Positions 11,582 to 23,390 of a DNA stretch of 64,000 bases are shown here, piece by piece; position 1 is the first letter of the stretch; each line of letters opens with the position of its first letter. The stretch comes from Branchiostoma floridae (taxonomy: Eukaryota > Chordata > Leptocardii > Amphioxiformes > Branchiostomatidae). The notes under the pieces are model-generated. The model ran no database searches and was not told where the DNA came from. It saw only the letters and a program-made list of their open reading frames with translations. The position numbers and the translations under genes are program-made. The DNA lies in assembly GCF_000003815.2 (NCBI RefSeq), contig NC_049997.1, positions 3,084,328 through 3,148,327 on the forward strand, written 5' to 3'.

Positions 11582-11832
11582 GACTTGTACCAACACAGAT
11601 GAACTTTCAAGTTAACATTATAGATTAATGCAATAAAACAATTCATTAACTGTAAAAATTCCCTTGTCCCAGAAGTTGGGTAGACATAGACAATTGCAGT
11701 TGTACAACTTGTGATGCATACTATGAATTGACTTTCGTCCAAGTCATAAAACGCTGACAGCCAAGGTTCGTATCATTTTTCCCATCTCTAGCCTCTACCA
11801 GGCTCCACATGTCACTGGAAAGATAGTGCAAA

Positions 11833-13051
11833 TTGGCTAGCCTCTATAGCAGGCTCTCTGGAGTAGTTTTCCGTCTATGTTGGCTCAGTATACATTATTG
11901 CTGGTAATTACATGCTTGAAAAAAGCATGTACTGTTTCTGGTAGGGATCTTTGTGATTCCGGACCGATATCTCTAGAACCTCTGGATGGATTGCGATTTC
12001 CTTTGCTATGGGGATAGAGTGTGTGACCTATTGTGCTATTAAGTAGATTAGAAGTTTGCTGTTGTTTTGTGGTTCGTTTTTTAAAAAATATTTACACCCC
12101 TTTTCCTGATATGGAGTGATCCGGCCTCATTCCCTCTGTCTCAACCTCCTTGGGGACAGCTAGCAGCTGTAACATGTGTTTTGAGTTTTCAGTAGCATGG
12201 TCCGAGTGTGTGGAAGGGTCGTTTCCAGTGCTACATCTCCAGAACAGAACGTGTGATTTACCTCCATGAAAAATGGAGGTATAGTTTTTGGTGTGTCTGT
12301 GTGTGTGTCTGTTTGTGTTTCCACATATTTGTGGTCAGCATAACTTTAGAACCTGTTGATGGATTGTAATGATATTTGGTATTTGGGTAGGTGTTTGGAA
12401 GACGAAGGTCAAAGTCAATTTTGGATCCCCTGGTGTGTGACCTTGGTACTGCAACAGAACTTGGATTTTTGTATCTTTTGACATGGATATGCTATGGTCT
12501 TGATTTTTGGTGGCACATAGCTTGTGGTGTAAGGAAGGAGTGTTGTATGTTTGGGCCCTCTAGCAGCTTGCTCTAGAACTGCTGGGGCATTCTGGTCAAA
12601 ATCTTCCAAGGAGCAAAAAAGAGCAACTGTGACCATCGCTGTCACCTCTGTATGGTGTGAACCATTATATACACATTGAGATACAATGTATGTGCCAGGT
12701 GCAGGTGTAACAATAGGAAATAAAAATGAAATGGTGAGGACACCAGAAAGGTGTAGTTTTGGATCTCACTGTTTACCATAGGTAGATATATAACTTAAGA
12801 ACAATGATGGAATAATTTTGCCAAACGTCAAACCATATCAACCCCCACGACACACCATACGCACCATCACAAAACAAAATATTTCAAGCAGGTTTGAGTT
12901 TTCAGACTCTTGTTTCTTTTTGCAGTCAGTCGCTTTCCCTGTCGGCCCCGTGGAGCAGAAGGGACCCAGTACAAAAAGAAATGGCCAGCAAAAGTGTATT
13001 ATATGAGCCAAAAAAAGACGGCAAAAGGGCAACAGAAAGCATGTAATAGAG
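11833..13051. mobile_element. Fold-back MITE copy 4, split by a nested insertion
   Basis: Left arm 11833-11907 (TAGCCTCTATAGCAGGCTCT ... ATTATTGCTGG) and right arm about 12940-13051 (GGCCAGCAAAAGTGTATTAT ... TAATAGAGGCTA) match the fold-back family. The roughly 1 kb between is foreign and includes an ACCTCCATGAAA-family copy. Confidence 0.65.
12256..12913 (+). mobile_element. ACCTCCATGAAA-family repeat, copy 2
   Basis: Starts ACCTCCATGAAAAATGGAGG and shares with copy 1 the TG-rich start and the block from GGTCAGCATAACTTTAGAAC to AAATCTTCCAAGGAGC. The 3' end is decayed (TTTCAAGCAGGTTTGAG ... CAGACTCTTG). Confidence 0.75.
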
Positions 13052-14460
13052 GCTACAAATTGGCTAAATAGACAAATAATACACCAGAGGAGTCAGCTAG
13101 CCGAGGGGTACAATTTGCGACGAAAACAGTGAAACAGGAGAGAGTTATGGTGCATCTCTTCCTGTGTATCCATGCCCCCAACCGCTTTACAAATATTGAC
13201 CTCGTCAGAAAACGATTCACACATCCATGGGAACCAGAGATTTTCCCAGATAAGGTCATTAACCAATTATCTCTTATATCCGAACTGAATTATGTGGTAC
13301 TGGATCCATGTACCAGCCATTTAATTAATTAACTAGTAATTAATTGGCGTTTAATGAAGTTTATTTGCAAGTTCTTGCCCGAGGGCTAATTGCAACATGA
13401 AACATACCGAAAATATAGTAAACATACATAAAATAAAGTAATTTGGTATAGATAACAATGGTGAAAAATGTAGTGGCTATTCTATCACTGATATGGACTG
13501 CTGAGAGCTACAATCTACGCATCTGGGGTTTGACTTCTTTTCTGGAAGCAGTGAAAGACGAAGTACCCCACTTTTTCTATGATGAGTGTGTTATGTGACG
13601 TTAACAGCGTTATAGTTTTGTTTTCATCGGTAAGCGTTTGGAAATTTTTGTGTGTTTTGCATACCTCTTCAAATAACTCATTTCTTTCCTTGTCATTAGA
13701 GAGGCAGTTGGAAATAAAATGTATTTCGGAATTAATGGACTAAGGTTCCAAGGCCTATGTCGTATTAAACGTTTTCCTTGTTCCTGGTGCGACACAAATC
13801 GCTCACGCTAAGACGACTTAGCTTGGGTACCATTTTCCGCTGCTAAGACGAATCTACTTACCCTTAAAAAATGAAAAGAAAAACGGCAAATAGTGACAAT
13901 TGATATATGTATATATACAGAATAGTTGATATATACAAAACAAAGGTAGATCGCTTCTAAAATAGATGTGTATCAACTAGTTAACTATACTCACTCATTC
14001 CGATGATTCCTCATGCTCATAAAGATACGAAGAAATATGAGGTGAAAATGTAGACATCTTTATTTCTGTTTTCTTTGTAAATTCGTCTTGTGTAGGAAAT
14101 AGTGTTTTGATGGTTGTTGCTCCTGAAGCTTGAGGCGTTGTAAAGATGGGATAATTGTCTGTTGTTTCGGTTCATCGTAAAAACATTTTTGTGGGAAAAG
14201 AATCATGATATTGTTTGCTGAACCCGTATGTCTAAATATTTGCCGACACGGTGGTATCAACAATTCACACGTCTTTGGCGACCACATACATTGTAAGGCC
14301 TCTATCCAATAAATTTTGAGTATTTTAGGGTTTCAGCCAAACTCCTATCAACCTGTTGCATTACTTAAGTTTTGCTGAAGAGAAGATGCTTTTAGCAAGG
14401 TTGTAAAACTAGCTACAGACAGAAATTTGCGTCCATCTGTGTGAGTTTTCTAGCCCCAGT
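13052..14460. other. AT-rich intergenic DNA
   Basis: No gene, RNA or repeat family supported. Short ATATATGTATATATACAG tracts near 13900-13940. Confidence 0.4.
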
Positions 14461-14500
14461 CGTGTCCAGGTGCAGCCCTACCGTCTGTGGAACACATCCG

Positions 14501-14549
14501 GACTCAGACATGGCGGCGCCCGGCCAGCCTTTAACATGGAAATTCTCTC
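14501..14549 (+). promoter_or_regulatory. Distal module 1 upstream of MRF-A
   Basis: TCAGACATGGCGGC followed by CGGCC and CCTTTAACATGGAAATTCT. It matches 23338-23390 upstream of MRF-B. A shared GTCCAGGTG, which contains E-box CAGGTG, precedes both (14464 and 23299). It lies about 1.75 kb before the start codon. Confidence 0.55.
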
Positions 14550-14860
14550 GAGCCGGGAAGCGAGAGGCGAAAATTCTTCTCTCAGCGTGATGATGCTTTC
14601 ATCACTCACCCGTTTACCGGTGGGGAGAGGGGGTATGGGGTCGTGTTTGGGTCAAGTACACGTTGCTTTTTTATACCGCCCCTTACGACAACTGTATATT
14701 TTAGTCAACTTACAGTCATGCCAGGTTTCAAAATGTTAAATGTCAAACATTGTGATCCTTCTTTAGATACCTTACAGCCCCTTGGTGCAATATAAGATGT
14801 ATCCGCAAGAGGCGTTATTGCATTTAACGTGGGTAGACCGTATATGGGGCATAAATACGG

Positions 14861-14990
14861 CTAGGCTCTGTTTGGTTTTTAACGCCTTTTAAAGCGTTTT
14901 ATCGGGTATTTCTTATTTTGGAAGGGTCTCTTTTTGTTATAGAAGCGACTAAAAAGACGTTAAGATATTAGACAGAGCCAAACCTCTACT
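14861..14990. repeat. Small hairpin element
   Basis: Arms AGGCTCTGTTTGG / GACAGAGCCAAACCTC enclosing TTAACGCCTTTTAAAGCG. Similar hairpins lie near 19470-19535 and 55250-55375. Confidence 0.5.
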
Positions 14991-15250
14991 TTGAGTGTAC
15001 AAAATTACTAGTTGTCCTTTTAAATTGTTTGAAGGCAAAGAAAGCTTTGAAAAAGTAAATGCATGAATGCACTTTTCTTAATGGTTGACTTTGATAAAAA
15101 AAGTCTTTGTTGCTATGAACTTTAAGACATGAGTGTGTAGCCAGTGATTGCTGACCTCGTTTTTTTCCAAATTGGAGTAAGATGTTGCGTTCGGTGGTTT
15201 GGTGCCGTTTTAAATCGCCCCTCCCCTCCACACGAATACTCCACAGTACA

Positions 15251-15290
15251 GAAGCCCCGCACCTTTCATGTGCAGCGACCGTGACGTGTT
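15251..15290 (+). promoter_or_regulatory. Distal module 2 upstream of MRF-A
   Basis: Ungapped 34/40 identity to 24011-24050. Core CATGTGCAG then ACCGTGACGTGTT, which holds a CRE-like TGACGTG. It lies about 1.0 kb before the MRF-A start codon. Confidence 0.65.
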
Positions 15291-16016
15291 CTCTCTCCGC
15301 TCACGACAGGACCGGGCAAAATGGGATTTCAACATGCGAGGAATTCTCTAAATTCTCCCGTTGAGAAAGATAGACCCACCGTGTGTCAATGTACAGCGGT
15401 TCATATTCCTATATATACTTGATTTTATTCCCATTTATAAGGCATCCCTGAATAGACGATCGATATTAGAAACGTCGTACCTTTTAGAACACAGTTCCGC
15501 AGGAAAATCCATGCTGTTACACCTTGATAGCCATATGTGATGCTGGTTATGTACATGTGAACTTGAAATTAGGTCTTTTAAAGTTACGTAGTATTACTTT
15601 GATGAAATCGTTGTTATTGTCACCCAAAGCACAAAATAAAAGGTGTTCTGTGATCTGACACCAAAGTTACGTTGTTTAGTTGAAATTCACCTGTATTAGG
15701 TGTTTATGATCTCTTCGGCTTTTGTCGTCTCACGGTCAACAGCTTCAGGCAGGGCCTCAGTCAGTTACTGGTTACAGTTCTTGCCTGTCAGTGCCTTTGA
15801 TGACTATGTTTTTATACGTGTTTATGATACATCTGAATTTATTTCAGTGTGTAAGTCACAAGGGTTTTATAGAGGTTTCTAGCGAAGAGCTTTCAAGTCC
15901 AATTTTCTTCACGCGAACTAAACATGCTACCTCGAATAACGTCGTTCTCGAAGTGCGGCAAAATCTTATAGCACATAGCAAGGAGGACCCCCTTGCTGTT
16001 TACAGTGCCATTTTTG

Positions 16017-16056
16017 TTTGCCACCCAAGTCGGATTTGGTCCGATTTTCCTCGGCG
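16017..16056 (+). promoter_or_regulatory. Proximal MRF-A block shared with MRF-B
   Basis: GCCACCCAAGTCGG then GATTTTCCTCGG. MRF-B has the same words at 24535-24576 with a slightly longer spacer. Confidence 0.5.
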
Positions 16057-16128
16057 GGTGGAACGGTGTCCTACCGAGACAGCTTTGCCTTTCGATCGGT
16101 TCTCCAGCGGGAACACCTCCCGGCCGTC

Positions 16129-16139
16129 ATGAATATTCA
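16129..16139. promoter_or_regulatory. ATGAATATTCA palindrome, MRF-A promoter
   Basis: 11 of 12 bases of the palindrome ATGAATATTCAT found in all three MRF promoters. 50 bp upstream of the TATA box. POU/octamer-like by eye. Confidence 0.55.
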
Positions 16140-16188
16140 ACACCTTGTGAGGAGGAGCTTGAGGAATCCCCTGGTGAGGATGTACGGA

Positions 16189-16195
16189 TATAAAG
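16189..16195 (+). promoter_or_regulatory. TATA box of MRF-A
   Basis: TATAAAG in CGGATATAAAGGC, 85 bp before the first ATG. Transcription would start near 16220. Confidence 0.65.
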
Positions 16196-16279
16196 GCAGA
16201 CCTGCCCTCCTTTAAACTCACACGTGGACTCTTGTTGACAACACGACTCTTCCTTCACACAGTCTTCCGCTGTTTCTTC

Positions 16280-17981
16280 ATGATGAACTACACAGAGCTG
16301 AGCAGCTGTCGGTTCCAGTTCGACACGTCCTACCCACAATCACCGGACCAAGGCTTGGACATGTTCGGCAGTCTGCAGGTCCCCGCCCCGATGGAAGCGT
16401 ACGGAGGCTACGGTGAGTCCGCCGGGCACGTCCCGGCCCCGGCGGCGGCAGCTCACGGGCCCGGGCGGTGTCTGATGTGGGCCTGTAAGACGTGCCGGAG
16501 CAGGAAGGCGTCTCGGCACGACAGGAGGAAGGCCGCCACCATGAGGGAGAGAAGACGGCTCGTCAAGGTGAACGAGGCGTTCGAGGTGCTGAAGAAAAAG
16601 ACGCACATGAAGCCGAACCAGAAGACGCCCAAGGTGGACATCCTCCGGAACGCCATCGCCTACATCGAGCAGCTGCACCAGACTCTGCGGGACGGTCAGG
16701 AGAACTCGGCGGGACAGAGTGCGGACTCCCCCGCGGCCAGCCCCGGGGCATGCTCCGATGGAATGGTGAGTTTCTCCATCATCTTTCCCTGAAATTGAAA
16801 AGCATGTTTCAATCATTTATCCCGGTTTTTATTGCTTTTATTAGGTTGGTCGACGGGACGTGTCCTTAAACTTTTAAATCATAAATGTCGCCGTCGCTCA
16901 ATCGCATTCTACATGTAGTCATGGCCATGGAATCCAAACATATACTTATAAGTAGCCAGCAGGAGAAATCATTATCCATCAATCGTTAACGATTACGTTT
17001 TAAGAAAAATACTTTGTTTGACTCTGACGCATCCTGTAAAATTTCGTCAGCATATTGAATCCTGCAAAATCACGCATTTTGATATCATACACGCGTTTTC
17101 CTCTGCATCACTTAAATGATGACAAGAATTGTAAGGTAGCTACAAATGAGTAACGTTTTGTTTGATGTTGTTTCACAGGATTTAAACAGTCCGGCCAGCT
17201 CGTCATCAGAGTCAAGTTTCACCTGGACGGACGGTGACCTGTACCCCTCTACTGACCTCCTCTCCGGTAAGTCTTGTCATCAGGCATGTACATTTATCTT
17301 TCTGTCAGAATTGAATTGTGGCAAGAACACCTGAGTCCAGGACGATCGTGCGATAGTTCTTGGGACAGCCATGCAGTTTTAAAAGTTCAGCTGTCCTGCT
17401 ACACAAAAGGCTGTGTTAGAGCCATGTCGGTGGTTTGTTCTATCATAGCCTGCTATGGCATCAAAATCGTGCGACAATCGCACAGCGTATGTGATCGTGC
17501 CCTGACTCTTCAAATAAAAGTTAGGCTTCGGCTGGTTTTTACGTTTCTGCCTAGCTTTCTATTCTGTAAGAGTTTCTTTTGGTCCACCAGGCGACTTGAG
17601 AGTAACAAAACGTCATCTTTCTCTTTACCTTGTACTAAAGAACACGGTCGGTCAAATGTGAGAGGAATTGTTCAGGATCAATCAGAGGTGATAAAAGAGG
17701 ACAGTATTTCATTTCTCTAACATGTTTCTATTGCCTACCAGCCAACATGAGAATACCAAAACCTTGTAGTTGTAGTTGTAGTTGTAGTAGTTGTACGGAA
17801 TAATCCGAGGTAGTTGGAGGAGGAGTAGGTCGAGGACACTTTTGCAGTTTCTCTAACATGTTTCCTTTGTCTCCCGTCGACAGATTTCCTGTCCAGCATG
17901 TCTAGTGAAGCCGCTGGGACGAGTCTTGACAACCTGTCGTCCATCGTCAACAGCATCGCGCTTCCCGACGGGCACCTGTAG
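16280..17981 (+). CDS. MRF: MyoD-family myogenic bHLH factor, MRF-A (divergent paralog)
   Basis: Nuclear bHLH transcription factor of the MyoD/Myf5/myogenin/MRF4 family, which binds E-boxes with E-proteins to switch on muscle genes. Exons 16280-16765, 17179-17266 and 17884-17981; GT-AG introns in phase 0 and phase 1; 223 aa. The start is [12 protein letters not shown]; the second ATG (16283) is an equally good start. The Cys/His-Trp motif [10 protein letters not shown] is at about 63-72. The basic region [14 protein letters not shown] (81-94) keeps the myogenic Ala-Thr. HLH follows to about 138. Exon 1 ends CSDGM, as in the other two paralogs. The C-terminal helix-III-like segment is [12 protein letters not shown] (205-216). 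It differs from B and C after the basic region ([13 protein letters not shown] instead of [10 protein letters not shown]) and in the linker before it, so it is the divergent copy. MRF numbering cannot be assigned from sequence alone. Confidence 0.97.
17766..17800. repeat. GTAGTT microsatellite in MRF-A intron 2
   Basis: Repeated TAGTTG hexamers. Confidence 0.8.
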
Positions 17982-17990
17982 TCATGGACA

Positions 17991-18030
17991 CAAGATGGCG
18001 GCGTCCAAGATGGCGGATCCAAGATGGCGG
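17991..18030 (+). promoter_or_regulatory. Three tandem CAAGATGGCGG sites in MRF-A 3' UTR
   Basis: CAAGATGGCGG begins at 17991, 18006 and 18020, starting 9 bp after the stop codon. CAAGATGGCGG fits the YY1 consensus. Spacing of 14-15 bp. Confidence 0.55.
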
Positions 18031-18209
18031 CCACAATCACTAAAATATTCCGTTCCTTTGTAATCAATTCCATGTTCGACGGACTCTTCTGTCACTAATA
18101 GAAAGTCGTAAATTTTATACGTAATTGACATTTCGACCATGTACGACTTGTGCAAGAATGTCATCGAGAAATGTGTCGTGATTTTTTGTCAATATGAATC
18201 TATTTTTAT

Positions 18210-18215
18210 AATAAA
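18210..18215 (+). terminator. Poly(A) signal of MRF-A
   Basis: AATAAA in TATAATAAAATATC, about 230 bp after the stop; T/G-rich sequence follows. Confidence 0.65.
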
Positions 18216-18259
18216 ATATCAAGGAAAAGTATACCATGTTGTCGTCTGATTTACGTATA

Positions 18260-19460
18260 CAATGTACTTTAGTGTCAGGGATAGTAAAGGGGTCGACATG
18301 ACCGGTGAACATATCGATGGATCTAATGAGGAAAAAAGATACAGATCAGTCCAGAAACTCGGAAGTATGAAATATAGACAAAGTTAGTATGTTACTTATA
18401 ACTGTCCTGTTAGGTTCATCACAGGTCGTAATCACAGAAAAAGCAATACAAACTTACAAAAAACTTTAAGGAACATTTCAAGTAATAGTTATACTGACTA
18501 GATCTATATCTTTGTGCAGGTATAGCAAGAAATGAGTGTTCTTACACGTGGACAGCCCAACCGCGTTCAAACTTCGACATGCCCTTTAAACAGAATTAGA
18601 AAACGTTTTACACCTGGTTGAAAATTTAAGACACCCTTTTCTATGCAGGGCGCTTTGAAAACCGCCCTAGTGTCGACACGTCGTCCCTTGTTAAGTAAAT
18701 AAAATGAAATGAAGTGCTACAGAGGAGTCTATAGTTCGCAGCAACAAGGTCATCTACCTAAATCAGAATGCATTCTTTAGTTATTTACACACTTGAAACC
18801 CTTCAACACGGCCCTTACCATACAGGCGATATAATGCCTACCTATCCTTGCCTACATATAGTATGTTCCTTGATGAATAAGTAAAGCCCGTAGAAAGTGT
18901 TGCCAAGTTCAGGGCGTAAGAACTGTACGTCTGTTGACACAAGCTATGGTACATGTATATTGTTGCCACGAAAGCTGCTATACCCCATTTCCACTAGGAC
19001 AACGCTCTGGTCGCGCGCACCTTAAATTTAACTCTTATCTTCTTATCATGATACTGGACAAAACCCCGCGTGGGGCATAATGTCCAGGAACTCGCCTAAC
19101 AAATTGTATAGAACAGAAAACTTATCTTTTTTACGCTTTGTGTGTTTTGTTGTCTTTTCAGTCACACGTTTACATTTTTTATGATATACCCTGTATGAAA
19201 TTGAAGGATACACATGTCCTATTTAGGTCGCAGTCAGAGAGCAGCGCGATCGTCGTCTAGTGGAAAGGGGCTTTAGAAGAAGCCATGTGACCTACCCGAG
19301 TACTCCGCTTTCTATCAAATATGATTACTAAGTCAATTGTTGCCTTGATTACGTTCAAATTTACTGTTTGTGCCCCAAATGAGAGGTTGTATGATAAACA
19401 CTTATGGAAGAATAAAGTATGAAATGATTTAAACTCCAAGCAGATGTTTTTATCGTTTTT
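18260..19460. other. Intergenic between MRF-A and MRF-B, first part
   Basis: No gene or repeat supported. Confidence 0.4.
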
Positions 19461-19554
19461 TTTTAATGTTTGGCTGGTGGACTTAAAAAGCGCTTAAAAC
19501 ACGTCCAAAACCAGCCGAGGCCGAACCTCTGCTAGTTGGCAAGTAGCTATTGGG

Positions 19555-19745
19555 CTGAACAAAGTTTCCAAGGAGTATAAAAGCCCACAGTTTCCAAAGA
19601 GCCCAAATAAGCTAAAAAAAAATCTGTCAATGAAGTTAGCTGGCCCACTGTGTCTCCTATGATCGCCTTTAAACGGTCTTTTCCCCTAATTTCAACCGTA
19701 CAGCTGCAGCCAGAAATCACCAGCTGATTTCTGGGGTGGACTTTA
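19555..19745. promoter_or_regulatory. Candidate muscle-type regulatory block
   Basis: Two CAGCTG E-boxes (19701-19706, 19721-19726), a CCAAATAAGC and a GCTAAAAAAAAATC (CArG/MEF2-like) upstream, and a perfect 9 bp inverted repeat CAGAAATCA/TGATTTCTG at 19711-19733 spanning the second E-box. Lies between two MRF genes. Function is inference. Confidence 0.35.
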
Positions 19746-20701
19746 AACAATCGCCGGGCTTGTTTGCTCAGTAACTGGGCCCGATCGGGCGCAAGTGTTC
19801 CTTCCCTCCGAGAGTTGGGGGTAGCTGCACGGTGCGCCCTGTACAAACCTTCTCGGGGCAACTGTTCCAATATCCTCACGACAAATCACTCCCCTGAGGA
19901 GACACACTTTCCGCGCGGCCCTCAAGATGGATGGGGGTAGGGTGACGTCACTGCAGTACATCATGGTCACCGCTAGGTGATGCAGGTGTCACAGAGCGTT
20001 TAGATGGACTTGAAAGATACTATCAAGCGAAGAATCAAAGGTTTCCAAAGTATTTCATCATTTCAAAGTAAGGCATTACTACACAAAAATACAAATTCTA
20101 TTAGCAGGAATGTTACGAGGCTTTTATTATAACCCAACAATTAGCGAAAGGAGATTCGACCATGTACTTTTTTTTTCCTTTTTTACTTCGCGGCGAAATA
20201 ACTTATGAACGGCAATCTTGTATGTAAGCTTTGGTTTTGGATATGATTAGGCTGAAACTAAGTTTATGAAAAAAATGTGGACAAATTCATCATATCAAAG
20301 ACTCTTTTGGCTTGACTTGACTTAAAAGATCGTCATAAGAATGTACTTGCAAGAATGCGCGCAATTCATACCGGGTGTTTTCTTGCTGTTGCTACGTGCA
20401 TGGATAAAATACATTTCTTATTCTAGTGTGACCGCGACCAACATGCACCCCGCCCTCCGCACGACAAACGTCGACAGATGAATTTGACCCTGACTCTAGG
20501 AGTGAGCAGTTGTGGCAAGTGGCACGCGTCGACAGCACGGCCGGACAAAGGCCTGCCTTATACGTGCCCGTCCCCCGTGTCGCCGGCAGCCCGCAAGTCG
20601 CGTGGATGAACAAGAGGAGACCGGGTCCTGTGTCGTCCTCCCGGGCCGGGTATCCACACCCAGGAGACGGGAGGGAGGCTTCGGTTTCTGTTCCTACTGT
20701 C

Positions 20702-21340
20702 TGTTGCTATGCGATTTCTTCAATAAATGAACGAACAGGAAAACCATTTCAACATTCTATAGGTGTATGAATGAGGATTGAATGTTGCTATGCGATTTCT
20801 TCAATTGATGAAAGAACATAATCCCCAAGCAGATCCTACGGTGCCATAAGATAGTATCAAAGCTGGCCAGGGAGTATAGCCGGCTAAGGGAGTCAAACGG
20901 GCACCGGAAGTTTGATACTATACATTACGCACCCTGGATCTGGTTGGAGATTAGAAAGAACAGGCTAGGCAAACCATTAAATTTACTATCATAGGTGTAT
21001 GGATGAGGATAGAATGTTGCTATGCGATTTCTTGAATAGATGAATGAACAGGAAAACATTTACACAATCTGAAGATGTATTACTGAGGATAGAATGCTGC
21101 CATGGTCGTGGATTATACGAGACTATTATGATAATGTTTCTGCGACACGTATTATAAAAGATACGATACCATGACAGGGAACACTGCGGCTTGTATACTA
21201 GTACTAAGTAGGTGTATGAATGTGGATAGAATGTTGCTATGCGATTTCTTCAATTGATGAATTAACAGGAAAAACACTATTTAAACATTCTATACATGTA
21301 TGAAGTATGAATGAGGATAGAATGTTACCACAGTCGTGAA
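20702..21340. repeat. Dispersed direct repeats TGTTGCTATGCGATTTCTT
   Basis: Four copies at about 20702, 20783, 21015 and 21232, each followed by TGAA(T/C)GAACAGGAAAA-like sequence and preceded by GTATGAATG(A/T)GGAT. A hairpin ATAGTATCAAA ... TTTGATACTATA (about 20850-20928) interrupts the array. Confidence 0.75.
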
Positions 21341-22587
21341 TTATATGACACTGATTAAGCCTCTGCCTCGTATCATAAAAGATATGATATCACGAAGAGA
21401 AATACTGATATTTTATCACAAAATGTAAATACAATGTCACGTTTTTTGTACGTCTCCAACTAGATGACAGGCTCTGGACTACAATTGAATTTCTAAAAAG
21501 CAAGCTGGCCTTGTTGTAACTTTTGTTTTTGTTGTTGTTTCTTTTATCTAAATTCAATGGTGTGTGAAGCGTTTTATACAGCTGCTATGAAATATGTGGA
21601 TTTAGCATAAGACAACAAACAATTGATTGAATGAGCTAACACAAAATGGGTCGGAAATTTCAATAATTTTGAATCTTCAATTTCAGCCCGGAAAGTTTGC
21701 TGCTCACTGCTTTCAGTTTGGTGATTTTTGACAATTTTCTTTGCCCCCCCCCCCCCCCCCCCCCCCAAATCTTGGGAAGAAGCTCTTTCTTGCGTTCATA
21801 TGTGAAGATCCGTACGTGTGTGTTATCTATGTGTGTGTCCGGGACCCCGGCTGTGTAATAAACACAGGCTCGTTGAAAAATCATCAACACTTTCTATGTC
21901 TTCAAGATGCCGACAAAGATAGCAAACGTCTTCCATTCACTTTCACAAAGAAGAGAAAACAAGAAGACACACAAGTCTCCTGAAATCTCCGTTTTTATAT
22001 GACGAAGAAAATGCTGACCAAGTACATAAACGTTTGCGCCAGAGAAACCCAAAGTTTTCCCTGAGAAAACCTACCGTATAAAGCAAATTTATCATCACTG
22101 AGGGACGCGATTTGGCGCGTACTGACAAAGTGACATCATTAGAAAACGATTGTCACTTCTGGGCTAAGTGGAGACGTGCCAGATAATAGTGATTCACACC
22201 GATCTGGCACTTCCGACTTCTGTGTGTATTGAGAGGCGGTTAGCACAAACAGCAGAACAAGAGATTTAACGGGATAAAGCTATTTTCGCCTTTGTGTTAA
22301 TCCGGTTTAGAGTGGATTGTGGTAATCGAGCTAATAAACTCATCAGTGGCACGAGAGGATGAGATTTTAACGAGCACCATAACAAACGGTCAGAACTGAG
22401 CGAGCAGATGTTAATGTCTTCAGAAGAAAACTCTCCCAAGATGGCGCAGTCTTTGTTTTCATCTGACTCATAACAGCTCTAAGTGATGAGGCACATGTGA
22501 CTGTTAAGCACGGAAAGTTTGTTGTCATAAAGCTGGGACGTCCTTCCTAAAACTAACTCATAGTATTTCAAAGTGTGAAAACCTAAA
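21341..22587. other. Intergenic DNA upstream of MRF-B
   Basis: A homopolymer C tract of about 22 bases at 21745-21766; nothing else supported. Confidence 0.4.
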
Positions 22588-22719
22588 ATAGCCTATACCG
22601 GGCTCCACAGGTCGCAAACTGTACTCCTCGGCCATCTAACTCCTCTGGTGTGTTTTCTGTCTTATTTGGCCAATTTCTACTATTTTTCTAGCGACCTGTG
22701 GAGCCTGGTAGAGGCTATG
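22588..22719. mobile_element. Hairpin MITE, GGCTCCACAGGTCGC arms
   Basis: TAGCCTATACCGGGCTCCAC and its near inverse GTGGAGCCTGGTAGAGGCTA, with GGTCGC/GCGACC. Related ends occur near 10355, 10850, 11805 and 39460-39525. Confidence 0.75.
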
Positions 22720-23337
22720 TGATAAATACATTGATTGTAGTCCAGTCTATTTGTTGCAGGATAGCAACTATTCGGGGATGTGTACTGCTTATCTCACATG
22801 CAACAGTCTGTGTTTATCACATGTAGTACGTTCTTTAAATAATCGGATCACAAATGTTTAACTTAAAAGTGATATTCTCAGAAATAAAATCAATTCAGAC
22901 CTTTGCGGGTGTTTTGATACACAGAACTATTACCTCAGGACATAAGTTACCGTTACTTTTATTATACCCACAAAATTTCCAAACATTTACTGACAAAACA
23001 AAACTATAACCCTGTTTACGTCACATAACAAACTCATTATAGAAAAAGTGGGACACTTCGTCTTCCACTGCTTCCATCCAGAAAACAAGTGAAACCCCAA
23101 ATGCTTAGATTGTAGCTCTTTATCTGTACTGTACATATCACCAGAACAGCCTCTTGTTTCTACACCATCTATACCAAAGTCTTTTATTTTTTGTATGTTT
23201 ACAATTTATTCTGTATGTCACATGTTGCAATTAGCCCACGGGCAACAACTTGCAAATAAACTTTCATCATTATATTTCTATCCTTTCTCCTCCCGGTTGG
23301 TCCAGGTGGCGGGAGCCGCGGCTGGTGTACACCTCCC

Positions 23338-23390
23338 GGGGTCAGACATACTGGCGGCCGGCGCGCGCCTTTTAAATGGAAATTCTTTCT
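23338..23390 (+). promoter_or_regulatory. Distal module 1 upstream of MRF-B
   Basis: GGGGTCAGACATACTGGCGG then CGGC and CCTTTTAAATGGAAATTCT; counterpart of 14501-14549. About 1.5 kb before the start codon, with E-box CAGGTG at 23302-23307. Confidence 0.55.

Noticed and set aside
16340-16816. 158-residue frame antisense to MRF-A exon 1
   Set aside because: Shadow of the GC-rich bHLH exon; similar shadows lie opposite MRF-B and MRF-C exon 1.
19547-19970. Overlapping minus-strand frames of 75-110 residues
   Set aside because: No domain, no splice partner; the region is better read as a candidate regulatory block.
20702-21340. CRISPR-like direct repeats
   Set aside because: Four imperfect copies with unequal spacing in a metazoan context; a dispersed repeat, not an array.
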